Made by a program: the position numbers and the translations under genes. The notes beneath the pieces are model-generated. The model ran no database searches. It saw only the letters and a program-made list of their open reading frames with translations, and had not been told where the DNA came from. A stretch of DNA of 64,000 nt from Panicum virgatum (taxonomy: Eukaryota > Streptophyta > Magnoliopsida > Poales > Poaceae). The stretch is taken from positions 51,021,992 to 51,085,991 of the forward strand of contig NC_053142.1 of assembly GCF_016808335.1 (NCBI RefSeq). Direction: 5' to 3'. Below, piece after piece: positions 9,788-20,249 of this stretch; position 1 is the stretch's first letter, and every line of letters begins with the position of its first letter.

Positions 9788-10787
9788 ATTTGTACTTCTA
9801 GTAGGAGTACTAGCTAAGCTAGGTGGGGGCAGTGGCCGCGCGAACGCGTTGCCGCCAAGCTGCTGCTTCTTCTTCCGACGACGATGCAGAGATTGGTCCT
9901 TGGCCCCCAAGGTGTTTACAGGATCAACATGCATGTCGCGTCCCCATCCCAAGTGGCCAATCCTGGTCCAGCTCGGCGTGCCAACCGAGGACGACTCACA
10001 AATGCCGTTCCTGAACTCCACGCGGCGAGGAGAATCGCCGTGGATTTTGGTGATCACAGGCTGCTTCTTTTCTTTTTCCTTTTTCCCACCCGCACGGTGG
10101 CTGCGCGTTTCGACGTTCTGCGGGTACTTTTCAAGGGGGCGAAAAAGCATGGACACCTTTTGGAATAGGAATCAGCTCGGTTCTTCTCTTCTGCCGAGAC
10201 TTTTTAGACAGCTGATCCAGGCAAGGATCTGATCTGATTGGAAAGGCATCAGAAAGCTTGCTGTGACGAACGAACGCACTACGAGGCTGCGCAGAGAGAG
10301 GAGGCAGCGCGCGATCCGACGCCGCTTGGGCCACGTGACGATACTCCTATGTGCAGCGAAATTTCCTTGCGGCCGTTGCTTGCTTCATGATGAGAGAACG
10401 GATGGATGCAGGAGAGGGGAGACGACGACCCCAAGTCAACCCGGCGACACGTGCATGCAAATTCAGTGTGGAGACAGGCAGACAGGCAGACAGGCAGACA
10501 GATCGGCAGTGTGATTTGTGCTCAAACCATCGTACACTAGCTAGTGAACTAGCGATAGCACAATCAAGGTCGATCTTCCCGGAAGCTCAGGGCAAGGTAG
10601 TGGAGGTAAATTAGTGCTCTGAGACAAGCACTGTCAGTCACTCGATCGAGTTAACTGCTGCTGTCCCGTAACAGTCACATTCAGAGTCCCTCTGAAAGAA
10701 AAAAGAAACGTGCACTGAAAACCCGCAATTCTTCCTTCCCTCAGCATTCGAGCTTGCACGGTTGCACTAACCATGTGACAGTATCGT
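9788..10787. other. Intergenic, nothing recognised apart from a microsatellite
   Basis: No supported gene. A short GACAGGCA array lies at 10473-10500. Confidence 0.45.
10473..10500. repeat. GACAGGCA microsatellite
   Basis: Three complete 8-bp GACAGGCA units plus GACA in tandem. Confidence 0.9.
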
Positions 10788-11124
10788 GGCCCTGTTTGGT
10801 TGTGTGCAGCACACAAGCAGCACAAAAATTTTGACTAATAATTAGGGGTACTAAATAAAGACAATTTATAAAACTAACTCCACAATCCTACGCTACTTCC
10901 CGAGACAAATCTAATGAGGCCTTTGGCCGCACGATTAGACGATGGGTACTGTAGCATCACTGTAGCCAATCATCGATTAATTACTATCATTAGATTCGTC
11001 GTGAAAAGTTACACCCATCTGTGTAAAGGTTTTGCAAATAAACTTTATTTAGTACTCCATGCATGTGAGATTCTTTTCTCGGGAATTGTGTGCTATTGTA
11101 TGATAGGGAAAACCAAACAGGGCC
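10788..11124. mobile_element. MITE with GGCCCTGTTTGGTT ends
   Basis: GGCCCTGTTTGGTT at the left and AACCAAACAGGGCC at the right are perfect inverted repeats. CGT flanks both sides (10785-10787 and 11125-11127). The 337-bp interior has no coding capacity. The ends belong to the same type as the element at 9576-9784. Confidence 0.75.
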
Positions 11125-11127
11125 CGT

Positions 11128-11443
11128 ATTGGGCGAGGCAGGTCTCACTGTCGCTTCCACAAACAGCTACTAGTAGCTGGCAACAGTGCTGCCACCGATC
11201 GCAAGTCAGTCAAGATGGTGGCAGTGCTGCCGAGCCCGGAAGAGGACGAGAAGACTCGGGAATTCGGCACCGGAGGTCATCGCGGGGCCCCTGCAACTCC
11301 AAGCGGGTGGCTCGCCTCGCCTGCCTGCGATCTACTTTGGCGGTTGCTTGCGTGCGTCCTCCTCCTCGCTCGCGGCGCGTTCCACACGGCACGGCCTCCG
11401 GGCCTCGGCTCCCCTCTGCTGTCTGTCCTGGCCTCTCGCCGTC
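11128..11443. other. Intergenic flank of the LTR retrotransposon
   Basis: GC-rich sequence without a recognised gene. The last five bases, CCGTC (11439-11443), pair with CCGCC (32424-32428) as the target duplication of the Tat-like element, with one transition. Confidence 0.45.
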
Positions 11444-11473
11444 TGTTGACAGCCAAATTTGGCATTTGCTGAG

Positions 11474-11518
11474 GCCGACCGGTCTGACCGGTCGAGCCGG
11501 CCGGTCAGACCGGTCGGC
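11474..11518. promoter_or_regulatory. 18-bp perfect hairpin of ACCGGTC units in LTR U3
   Basis: GCCGACCGGTCTGACCGG (11474-11491) is followed by a 9-nt spacer and then by its exact reverse complement (11501-11518). The 3' LTR copy (31926-31970) has the same structure with one mismatch in the last pair. It lies about 110 bp upstream of the TATA-like box, so it could bind a dimeric factor or form a cruciform. Both roles are inference. Confidence 0.8.
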
Positions 11519-11600
11519 TCTGTACAGTCCGAGTAGAATTAGGTTTTTTGTAAAGAGTCCTCATATAATCCTACTCGTGAAGGGGTACGTCTTCCCCGGC

Positions 11601-11615
11601 CTATAAATATAAAGG
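11601..11615 (+). promoter_or_regulatory. LTR TATA box
   Basis: CTATAAATATAAAGG, present in both LTRs (3' copy at about 32055). It is the expected position of the retrotransposon core promoter. Confidence 0.65.
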
Positions 11616-11976
11616 CTAAGGCCGATTGAGATTATTCCCAATCGAATCAATACAAAAAATCGCATTACTTTTATCTCTCAAACCCTATCCTTTTCAACCC
11701 TAGATTGCTTTCTTCCTTCGTCCCGACGGCATTTGAAGACGTTCTGAGTGGCCTGCCGACCTCAGAGCAACCCTACGATCACGAGCTCCGACGGGGTCCC
11801 TCCCGAGCTCGCTATTCTAGGTTTCCAGCGACCCCTGCCTGCACCGGTCAGACCGATCGGCGAAACCGGTCAGACCGGTCCTCCCAGGGTTTCGCGGGTG
11901 TTGATCGTTTTGACGATCGTTCGCGCGTTCTAGTGCATTCAAGTGTGTTGGCGCAATTTTGTGTCAACACACTTTT

Positions 11977-11994
11977 TGGCGACTCCGCTGGGGA
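11977..11994 (+). other. Primer-binding site of Tat-like element
   Basis: TGGCGACTCCGCTGGGGA starts 7 bases after the 5' LTR. It begins with TGG, the complement of the tRNA CCA end. I recall similar sites in Ogre/Tat elements as tRNA-Arg type, but cannot check the tRNA. Confidence 0.6.
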
Positions 11995-12534
11995 ACAGAT
12001 TAATCTGGTTTCAAAAAAACCGATCTAGTCTAGATTCTCCAAGAAGATGGGTACTCATGGTGAGATCCACAACGACAACATCATCAAGGCGACCATGGAG
12101 GAGCTCACTGAAGAGGAGCGCAAGGCCTACCTCATCGCTGAAGAGCACCTGAAGGAGCAGTTTCTTCAGGGATTCAAGAAAGAGCGAGGAGGCCTAGTCA
12201 AGAGGGTCGGGGAGTTCGTGATGCCATCGTTCAAGTTAAACCAAGACAAGGTCGAGGTACTTTCTAATGATCCCTCTGAACTAGTTAGGCAATTCTCTCT
12301 CATGGTAGATTCGAAAATATCTGCTGCGCAAGTAGCTTCGGGAGAGACCCTTGCTGGGCTTAATGATGAAATTGCAGCGCTCAAAAAAGGTAAAACTGTC
12401 GAGGGTGGCGCTAAATTCACGGAATCAGATTCGGCTGGCACACCTTTTACCCAAGATCAATTCTATGGGATGCCGCCGAATTCGTTTCCAGGGCAATCTC
12501 CGTTGCCGTCCACTGTTCATGTGCCACCAGTCCC

Positions 12535-12605
12535 ACCGGTCACCTCGACCGGTCAGACCGGTGCAGGCGGTCAGACCGGTTACTCGACCGGTTAGACCGG
12601 TATGA
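12535..12605 (+). repeat. ACCGGTCAG array in gag
   Basis: Interrupted array of GACCGGTCAGACCGGT units that reads as Thr-Gly-Gln-Thr-Gly repeats. The TAG stop at 12593 arose within it. Confidence 0.85.
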
Positions 12606-14116
12606 CCGGACAGCAACCAGTGCCGTCTGTAGCGTACACGTCTAACCCTAGTTCGGCCGTCCCTAGCCGAACTAATGAGATGGTGATGTATACAGGGCCT
12701 CATGCTACATCACAGCAGGGATCTGGACCTCATCGAGGGCCGATTTCTAACACTAACATGGCTTACTCCGGTCCTACCATGCAACGTGTTTCATCTTCTC
12801 TGAATACTTCGGCCAGTGGTGCTTATCAGGCCGATTTTAGTATATTTAAAGAAGATTTAGCCGGAGTACTTAAATCTAAACTTGGGATTGATATGGGTGG
12901 GTCGCGTTTATATCAAAAGCCATATCCTCCTGAGTTTGATTTTATTTCATATCATGTTGGTTGGCGTATTCCCGAGTTTGTCAAATTCAATGGTGAAGAT
13001 TCTCGTACGACTTGGGAGCATGTTAGCCAATATGTCTTGCAATTGGGAGAAGCGGGTCTTAATGATGCCTTGCGGGTTCGTTTGTTTTCTTTGTCTTTGA
13101 CTGGAACCGCTTTCTCTTGGTTTTCCTCACTTGCGCCGGGATCTATTTTAAATTGGAATCAACTAGAGCGCAAATTTCATGATCACTTCTATAGTGGGGA
13201 AGCCGAAGTTCGATTGTTAGACTTGACATCGATTAAACAAACTCGAGATGAAACAATTTTGGATTACTTTCAAAGATTTAAAGCTTTGAAAAATCGGTGT
13301 TTTAATTCATCTCTTTCAGAAAAGAATTTGGCGGATTTAGCGTTTAATGGCTTGCGTTCTTACTTGAAGGAAAAACTTGAAGGTTTTGATTACATTACGG
13401 TTAATCATTTGCAAATGCGAGCTATTGGCACCGAATTTAAGTATAAAAATCTTAAAGATACTTTCAAGTCTCATCGGTCCAACACACACGTTCTTGATCC
13501 TGATTCAGATGGTTCGGACGATGATAGTAAGGAAGTATATGCCGCTGAATTTGTTTGGCCATCAAAGGCCAAACCCGGTTCGGTTCCGTCTCTCAAGCCG
13601 ATTCAAAAGAATCGGCAAGAGGAGCCGAAATTTACTTTTGATGTTTCCAAGTGTGATCGGATTTTTGATGAATTGCTTAAGAATGGTAACATCCGATTGT
13701 CACATGCTATTCCATCTCCCGATGAACTTAGACGACATGCATATTGTAAGTGGCATAACTCTACATCTCATGCTACTAATGATTGTAATGTTTTTCGTCG
13801 ACAGGTACAATCGGCCATTAATGAAGGACGATTGGTACTTTCTGAGATGCAAATTGACAAAGCTCCTTTCCCTGTTCATACGCTGGAATTGAACAATCCA
13901 AAGGTGCTCATTCGGCCGGAACAAGCCGAAGGAGCTAAGGGGAAGCATGTTGTCATCGGTGATCCAAGACCGATGGATACAAGTGATAAAATCCTTGCTC
14001 GTGAAGTTGTCAAAGAAAAAACTGATGATGGCCAGGATACTTTGAAGATCATTGTTAGAAATCCCAGACTCGGGGGCAAGGAAGCTCTCCACCAGAAAAT
14101 CGGTCTGCTGATCAGG

Positions 14117-14178
14117 CACGACCGGTCAGACCGGTGTATGCGACCGGTCAGACCGGTCCGACCGGTCAGGCCGGTTCT
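14117..14178 (+). repeat. ACCGGTCAG array in gag C-terminus (1)
   Basis: The array reads first as Asp-Arg-Ser and then, after a short non-unit spacer, as a run of Arg-Pro-Val. Confidence 0.85.
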
Positions 14179-14624
14179 TGGTGACCGTCCCCGGACCTTC
14201 AAGCCAAAACGTCCGGAAGTGGGTACTTGGAAGACCAACGAAGTGAAGGTGCAGGGAAGAATTGCTAATCAGAAGCCCACCTTCAACCAGTTGTTGAACA
14301 AGTACACAAAGGCCGTTCAAAACGATCGGCCGTTAAAAAAGAGACCACGTTCACCACTATGTCAAGATCATCCAGCGTCCCCAAGGAGGGAATCTAGCAG
14401 GCGCAGAGGTGATGTTGTCATGTTATATCCTCCTCAGAAGATGTATGCTACCATGCCGTGGATGCCACCGGCTTCAAATGCAACAAATCCGGCATGGAAG
14501 CATGGAGGGATATGGATGCAGTGTTTCCCGATGCCTTATCCTCCACATTATCAAGGGGAAAGCTCTAGGATGCCGGTGCATGACCGATTGGGACCACGCC
14601 AATCCGGTCCAGTGCAGCAGGTTT

Positions 14625-14663
14625 CACCGGTCAGACCGATACACACCGACCGGTCAGACCGGT
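14625..14663 (+). repeat. ACCGGTCAG array in gag C-terminus (2)
   Basis: Two clusters of ACCGGTCAGACC(G) around 14628-14662, translated in the Asp-Arg-Ser register. Confidence 0.8.
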
Positions 14664-15100
14664 CTCATCAGAAGCCGGGTCAAGCTCCTATTCCAAGGTT
14701 TGAGTATCACGTCAAAGAAAAGAGGGGGGAGTAGAAGACCGTGGTTGATTCAGAAAAGCCCAAAGCCGATGTTGTTCAAATCGGTGAAATCGAAGTGCCC
14801 ATAAGAGATACGGGCAAGAGACCGATGGATGTAGATACATCGGTTGATGTTCCTTCACAAAAGTCGGTTATGGCTAATGATCATGAGGCCGGTGGCAGCA
14901 AGGGTGCAGCGGATAAGTACCATCAGCCTAGATGGTGCTCTTCGGGATTAACTCATACTCAAAAAAGGAAATTGCAGCGCCTCCGCAACAAAAAAAAGAA
15001 GGAACATGAGAAGGAGAAGATGAGGGATGAGGAATTCAACAGATACAGGCCTATGTTCCCTCAAAGTAAGGTGTGGAAAGCTAAGACAGCTGACCAGCCA

Positions 15101-15190
15101 GACAGACCGGTCGGACCGCCACAGCCGACCGGTCAGACCGGTCAGGAGGACCGGTCAGACCACTCTGACCAACCGGTCAGACCGGTCGAG
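15101..15190 (+). repeat. ACCGGTCAG array in gag C-terminus (3)
   Basis: The longest array in the element. Within about 90 bp it passes through all three coding registers (Arg-Pro-Val, Thr-Gly-Gln, Asp-Arg-Ser, then Arg-Pro-Val again) without stopping the frame. Confidence 0.85.
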
Positions 15191-15405
15191 CCCAGTGCAG
15201 AGGCAACAGCCGAATCGGTGCCGCCCGTTTCGGTTCCTTCTGTTGATGAAGCCCCAGCAGTTCCTCCGACAGCTGAAGACGAGGAATTGGTAGACTACGA
15301 AGTGTCTCCAGAGCGCACTAATATGGAGATCAATGTGGTGCACTTATCTTCAGATTACTTCGTGGTTCCGGAGGAGGATTTGGCTCATCTTCAGTTCGGG
15401 CCCCC

Positions 15406-15934
15406 GTGAAGCTGTGTTCCAGAAGCCGAGCGAGAAGGACAATCACCTCAAGGCTCTTTACATGAGGGGACACATCAACGGGAAGCCGGTGACTCGCATG
15501 CTAGTAGATGGTGGGGCCATTGTGAATCTTATGCCCTACTCGTTGTACAAGAAGCTCGGTGGCCAAGACGAAGACTTGATCAAGACGAACATGACCGTCA
15601 GTGGTGTTGGAGGGAGCGAGCCCCTTAGCGCCAAAGGAGTTGCTTCCATGGAGCTCACCATTGGAAGTAAGACGCTTGCTACAGCTTTCTTCGTCGCGGA
15701 AGTGCAAGGTAACTACAATTTGATTCTTGGGAGGGATTGGATTCATGCAAATCAGTGTGTTTCTTCTACCTTTCATCAGTTTCTTGTTCAGTAGATCAGC
15801 GATGAGGTTGAGATTGTCCATGGGGACACTTCATCCTTTGTTGTTTTAGCCGATTCGGGTTCCATTAGTGCACACGACAACGTCAAGTGTTTGTCGGGCG
15901 TGGACCTGTCCGATTATGATTTGATCAGTTGCAC
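15406..15934 (+). pseudogene. Retropepsin-like protease of Tat-like element
   Basis: After the frameshift the frame contains LVDGGAIVN, an active-site variant with DGG where DTG/DSG is usual, and closes with LILGRDWI, the conserved C-terminal protease motif. TAG at 15792-15794 then interrupts the frame (probably TGG to TAG). The same frame continues to 15934, where the nested element inserted. The frame resumes after 28130 towards RT. Confidence 0.85.
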
Positions 15935-18900
15935 TGTAACACCCCGGTGTTAATTTCGATGCTAATCGGGTGCTTAAACCGCTAATTACGGACTTAAGCT
16001 CATCGTTAGCGTTAATCGAGTTCGTGCGGTAAATATCATTTTAGCAGTATTCGATCGAGTTTTTGTCTCTGATCCGAGCTTCAAATCAAGTTGTGCCCAA
16101 AAACAAAGTTGTAGATCATCTTGTCCTCTACAACTTCTATTTTGGTCAAATTTCGGGTTTCAATGTGAAAATTTGAGTTTTGGGCGGTCAAACTTTGATC
16201 AATTTCAATTCAAACGAATTAAACCCGGTTACTGTGCTCTCCAGTGAACCGTACGCGCGCCCATGCCGTGAACCGCGTCGTCGCCGGCGACGCCACGCGT
16301 CGGCCGTCGACGATCCTCGCTCTCCGCGCGGGCGCATTCTATCCCTTCTCGAGGCCACGTTGCCCTTATCCAGTCCCGGTTCCGTCTCCGTTTTCCCCAC
16401 CCCATCGTCTTCTTCCTTGGGCTCACGCCGAGCAAGCCGAGCAGAGCTCGCTGCCGGAGCTGCCCCGGCCAGACCTCACTGCCCCGCCTCGTTTCCTTGC
16501 GCTCAGTGCCGCGCGAGCTCGCCCCGAACCTCCTCCATCCATCCACGAGCGCGGCCGTGCCGTATCCCGACCGAATCGAGCCCGCGACCGCCGGCCACCA
16601 TTGACAACCCCGTCGAGCTCCGCCCCCTCTCGTCGAGTTCCACTTTCCGGCCTCCCTTCGCTCAAATCGAGTCGCCGGTGAGCTTCTCCGCGCGCCCCTC
16701 TCCCTTCCCAACCCTATCCCCGCTCGATTCCGCGGCCGCCGGCGCTGGACCACCGCCGCGCCACCGTGGTCGCCATGGCGCCGCCGCTGCGCCCGCTGCG
16801 GGCTGCCTCCGCGCGGGTCCCAGCCGCGCGGCCGTGCGCCCCCGCTCCGCCGGACCCTACTGGCCGCGACGCGCCCCGCCCCTTCGCCGGTCAGCGCCGC
16901 CACCGGCGAGAACGCCGCCGCCGCAGCAAGCCGCCGCCGCCCCGCGTGCTTCCCGCCCCGCCTCGCATGCGCCCTTGCCGCCCCCCCCTCTCTCGCGCCC
17001 TGCTCGGCCGCGGGCCCCGCGCTGGCTCCGCGCGCGAGCCGCTGCGCTGCCCCGCTAGCCGGCCCATGGCCGCCGCGCGCGCGCAGCCGCGCCGCCGGCG
17101 TGAGCGGCCGGGCAAAACAGAGGAGCCGCCCGTCCCCTCTCTCTGTTCCACCGCCAAGTGGGGCCCACGGCTCCAGATTTGTTTTTCTTTTTGTTGTTTT
17201 CAGCTGAAAAGTTTGATAATTTCTACAAAAATGCAGAAAAATCCTAAAAATACAAACTAAAGTTTGTTAGGTTTCTAAAATCAAGGTCTTCAGATGAAAA
17301 ATATTTGTGCAGGTGAAATGTCACCTTTGCCCCTGCTTAAATTGTGTTTTGTGTTTAAACTAGTTTATTTGCTATCGGTTGTTTTGTTTGTCTAAAAATC
17401 ATGAAATTTATGCAGTGGCCTAATATTTGTATGTGTAATCCTCTATAAAAATTTCAGGTGTGGGTGCTGTGCACTTTTGTGTAAGTTTAATTGTGTTTAG
17501 TTTAACTGGCTAGGGTTAAAGTAAATGCTTCCCATCGTCGATAAATGTTGGAGATTTTATGTGGCATGCTTTACCAAAATCATTGTTATTCTGATAATCC
17601 TTGTGGCTTGATCATACCTGCAGGTTAGTCTTGCTTTTAATTTGATCCTAGCTAGGCTCTTTTCTTTATAGTTGTTGTATTTAATTCTTTCATGCATGCA
17701 TGTGTTTTGCAACAAAACAAATCCCTAGTTAAGTTGATCCATGTTGTTCTAGGGTGGTATTTAAATCTTTCGAAGCGAGTTTAGTAACTTTTGCTTGATA
17801 GGAAACACTTCAGGCTAAAAGACATTTGAACCAGGAACCCGTCTCAGCGCTGAACCATCTCTTTTGAACCATAGTTAGGGCTGTGTTTTATCCATGCTTT
17901 CTTGTATGTTTACTGCATTGCGTTGCATCATTTCATGAGTTTCATGCATGGCATATTTTATTCGTGTAGACGCTGAAACCGACGTCGTCTACAAGCTGGT
18001 TGCCGGGCCGGTCCAGGAGCCTTTCGCAGGAAAACCGCAGCCAGGAGAAGTCGTTAATCAAGCTCCCGGAGAAACCACTAACCCTGCTGACCTGCAAGGC
18101 AAGCCCCGGAGCATAACCATAATTTAAAGTATTCAATGTTTATTTAAGTATTGTGCATTTATGTTCTAGGAGTTGAATGGAACCATAGTATGCATATTCC
18201 CTAGGTACCGTGGGCCTATACTAGTATGCAGGTGTCGATAGAAATGCTTTGCTAAATAGGATTTCGGTAGAAGTCGAGTGATTACTGTCACTCGCGAGTT
18301 TAGGATCTTGATCCCTTAGCTTTGGCTTGAAATGAATTGTTGAGTAAAGATAAATGGAGACCGGGCGGAAATGAGTTGGTTTTGGTATGGAATGGATGGA
18401 AAGTAAGCTCCGCCTGTGTCGATTGAGGACCGTACCGTTGTTGGCCCTGATGACCGAGTTTGAACAGTACTAACCACATACCGGAAGTAGGAGGTAGTCG
18501 AAACCGGTAAGCTGTGTACCACATTACAGCGGTGATTTGAATTCCGCCATGCTACGCTGGGCGTGGGAGTTGGCGGGTGTTGGATAGGATGCCGCCTCCG
18601 GGTTCTCCGGGAGTTCACCGCGAGGGGCCCATCACCTGGGTTTTAGCAGGCGTAGTTCAGATGCCGTGGTAATGTGGGAACAGTTGACGCGCATGGCCCG
18701 ACGGGGCTTACATGTGTCGTGTGAGTTAGGTCCACCTTGCAAGGTTAAATCGGATCGATTCGCCGTCTCTCTCGGTTAAGAGAACCTTGGTCACTGCGTC
18801 ACATCGTAGTAAGAAGTGAAATAAGTATTGGAAGGTAGCGAGGGAATGCTTTACCTGTTGTTCTGAAGATTAATATAATCTACCATGTGTGCTCTAGATG

Positions 18901-19577
18901 ATACGGCGAACTTAGTTAATACTTGATTTACTAATCGGAGCTAAAATATTGAAAGTAAGGATTCAATCCTAGCAGCAACTCAGCAAAAGAACTCCAGAGC
19001 CAAAAAGCCTTGCATGTCTAGGTAATGGGCTAAGTATACCCAGAGTCGGGTAAGCCTTGCTGAGTATTAGTATACTCAGGGTTGTTGTTGTAACCCCTCT
19101 GAGCAGGTTGTGTCCCGGCGGACTTCGAGGAGATCTGTGCGTCCTGGATTGGACAGCCGCTTCCTCCTGGGTGGACCGTCGAGTGGGCCCCGTCTTCCCC
19201 GTGAAGAGTGGGCAGGTTAGCGTCACATCGGTGGGCAGGATGTGGAGCTCACCTTTTATCGTCGTCGTAGCTATCGTATTGTATTTCGAACTCAGTTTTG
19301 AACTTCCGCTGTGCGTTTGAACTCTGTTGATTGTATTTAAGACTTTTATGTAAAATCTGTGTTGTAAATTAATTTGAAGATTTCTGTATGCTGGTAACAC
19401 CTGTGCTCGTCTTCGTACGGGTCTAAGTGCAATTGTGATCCTGGAGTACAGTAGTTTAATCGGGATTTTACCCGACAGCCTGTCAAGTTACACCGTTTTA
19501 AGTGCACAGTAACTGGATTAAGTATTAAGATGATGGTTAGTGCATTTAAGCCGGTTTAATTGGACGGTGCTGCTACA
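15935..19577 (+). repeat. 5' LTR of nested element
   Basis: AT-rich start; a 10-bp hairpin AAGTTGTAGA..TCTACAACTT at 16106-16136; a block of about 0.9 kb that is extremely GC-rich (16240-17160); AT-rich middle; a conserved stem-loop at 18275-18294; a 'gctgagtattagtatactcagg' palindrome near 19058-19081. Open frames up to 292 codons in the GC block lack starts or motifs of any family and occur on both strands, so I do not call them genes. Confidence 0.95.
18275..18294. promoter_or_regulatory. Conserved LTR stem-loop CGAGTGA..TCACTCG
   Basis: 7-bp perfect stem with a 6-nt loop. The same stem recurs in the 3' LTR (26828-26847) and, with a changed 7-nt loop, in the otherwise diverged solo LTR (45713-45733). 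Retention across families suggests function at the DNA or RNA level. Confidence 0.6.
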
Positions 19578-19579
19578 GC

Positions 19580-19591
19580 TGGCATCAGAGC
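19580..19591 (+). other. Primer-binding site of nested element
   Basis: TGGCATCAGAGC begins 2 bases after the LTR. It differs from the common plant initiator-Met primer site TGGTATCAGAGC at one position. Confidence 0.75.
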
Positions 19592-19838
19592 TCTAAATTG
19601 CACTGGGGTGATTACCTTGCAACGATTTTGGGTTTTTCGAAAAGTTGACGCTAGATGCGCTAAGGAATAGAATAGATAGTTCGTATGCCCTAATTATGTT
19701 TTATAAGTTAGGTGGCAACTAAGTATCTATTTTATTCCAGCACTTCCAGCTTTTACTTTTTGTTAAACCTTATTTCGGTAACGACGCACCTACGCTGAGG
19801 TAAGCAAGGTAAGCATTCTGGTAGTCCTTAGAATAGCC

Positions 19839-20249
19839 CACGTGTTTCATACGTGCGCGGGTCCCGTATGTTGAGCATACGAGGAGGTGATAAGACTCGA
19901 TTCAAACGAGCCTGTCGCTATCTGCCGCCTGATATGGAGTGCGGATTTCATGTCGTGTGATTATGATCACGGCCATTTCGTAAGGCAATGTTACGAGATG
20001 TAAACCTGTTATGCGGTTGGCCATGACCGTGACCCTTGGGACACGTCTACCCTTGGATGTCCCGTAAGGCGAGTGTACGGGAAGTGAATACGTTGTTATG
20101 ACGTATGCAGCGCTGCCCATTCAGCGTCGAACGTCTGGGTGCCATCTCTATAGTGGACGGTAATGTATGGGTGAATATGTGGGAAACTGCATATGCGTTA
20201 CCCATGTGGCGTAGGACACATGGGGGCCGTTCGTGTGTGCTGGCACGAA
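19839..20249. repeat. Cluster of short hairpins in the leader
   Basis: Perfect or near-perfect stems follow one another: CACGT/ACGTG (19839-19855), CGTATG/CATACG (19865-19881), a 10-bp stem with one G-U pair (19974-20000), CCCGTA/TACGGG (20061-20081), ATACGT/ACGTAT (20088-20106), palindrome GCAGCGCTGC (20107-20116), CCCATGTG/CACATGGG (20201-20224) and TTCGTG/CACGAA (20230-20249). Most stems have 5-9-nt loops and contain CGTA or TACG. The region directly follows the primer-binding site, where packaging and dimerisation signals lie in retroelements. Confidence 0.75.

Larger units (their letters stand above)
11444..11969 (+). repeat. 5' LTR of Tat-like element
   Basis: TG...CA termini; U3 hairpin at 11474-11518; TATA-like CTATAAATATAAAGG at about 11601; a second ACCGGTCAG array at 11843-11881 near the R/U5 side. 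Confidence 0.95.
12047..15409 (+). pseudogene. gag of Tat-like element, with in-frame stops
   Basis: One reading frame runs from ATG 12047 to 15409. It is cut by TAG at 12593-12595, which lies inside an ACCGGTCAG array (CAG to TAG), and by TAG at 14732-14734. The retrotransposon gag core lies at about 12950-13440, with the typical W..F..L..G.A..WF pattern around 13000-13140. Downstream regions are charged and low-complexity, and carry ACCGGTCAG arrays that read as Thr-Gly-Gln, Arg-Pro-Val or Asp-Arg-Ser triplets. I see no CCHC zinc knuckle, though one CX2H..HX4C-like cluster occurs near 13737-13790. The frame ends at TGA 15407, caused by an extra C in the run at 15401-15405. The next frame continues as protease. 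Confidence 0.9.

Noticed and set aside
16180..17058. 292-codon frame in the 5' LTR of the nested element (359 codons in the 3' LTR)
   Set aside because: The frame lies in a very GC-rich block with long frames on both strands. It changes length because of one C-run difference and has no recognisable domain. It is LTR sequence, not a gene.
19839..20249. CRISPR-like or miRNA precursor reading of the stem-loop cluster
   Set aside because: The stems differ in sequence, no identical repeats with spacers occur, and arms are too short for miRNA duplexes. A structured leader fits better.
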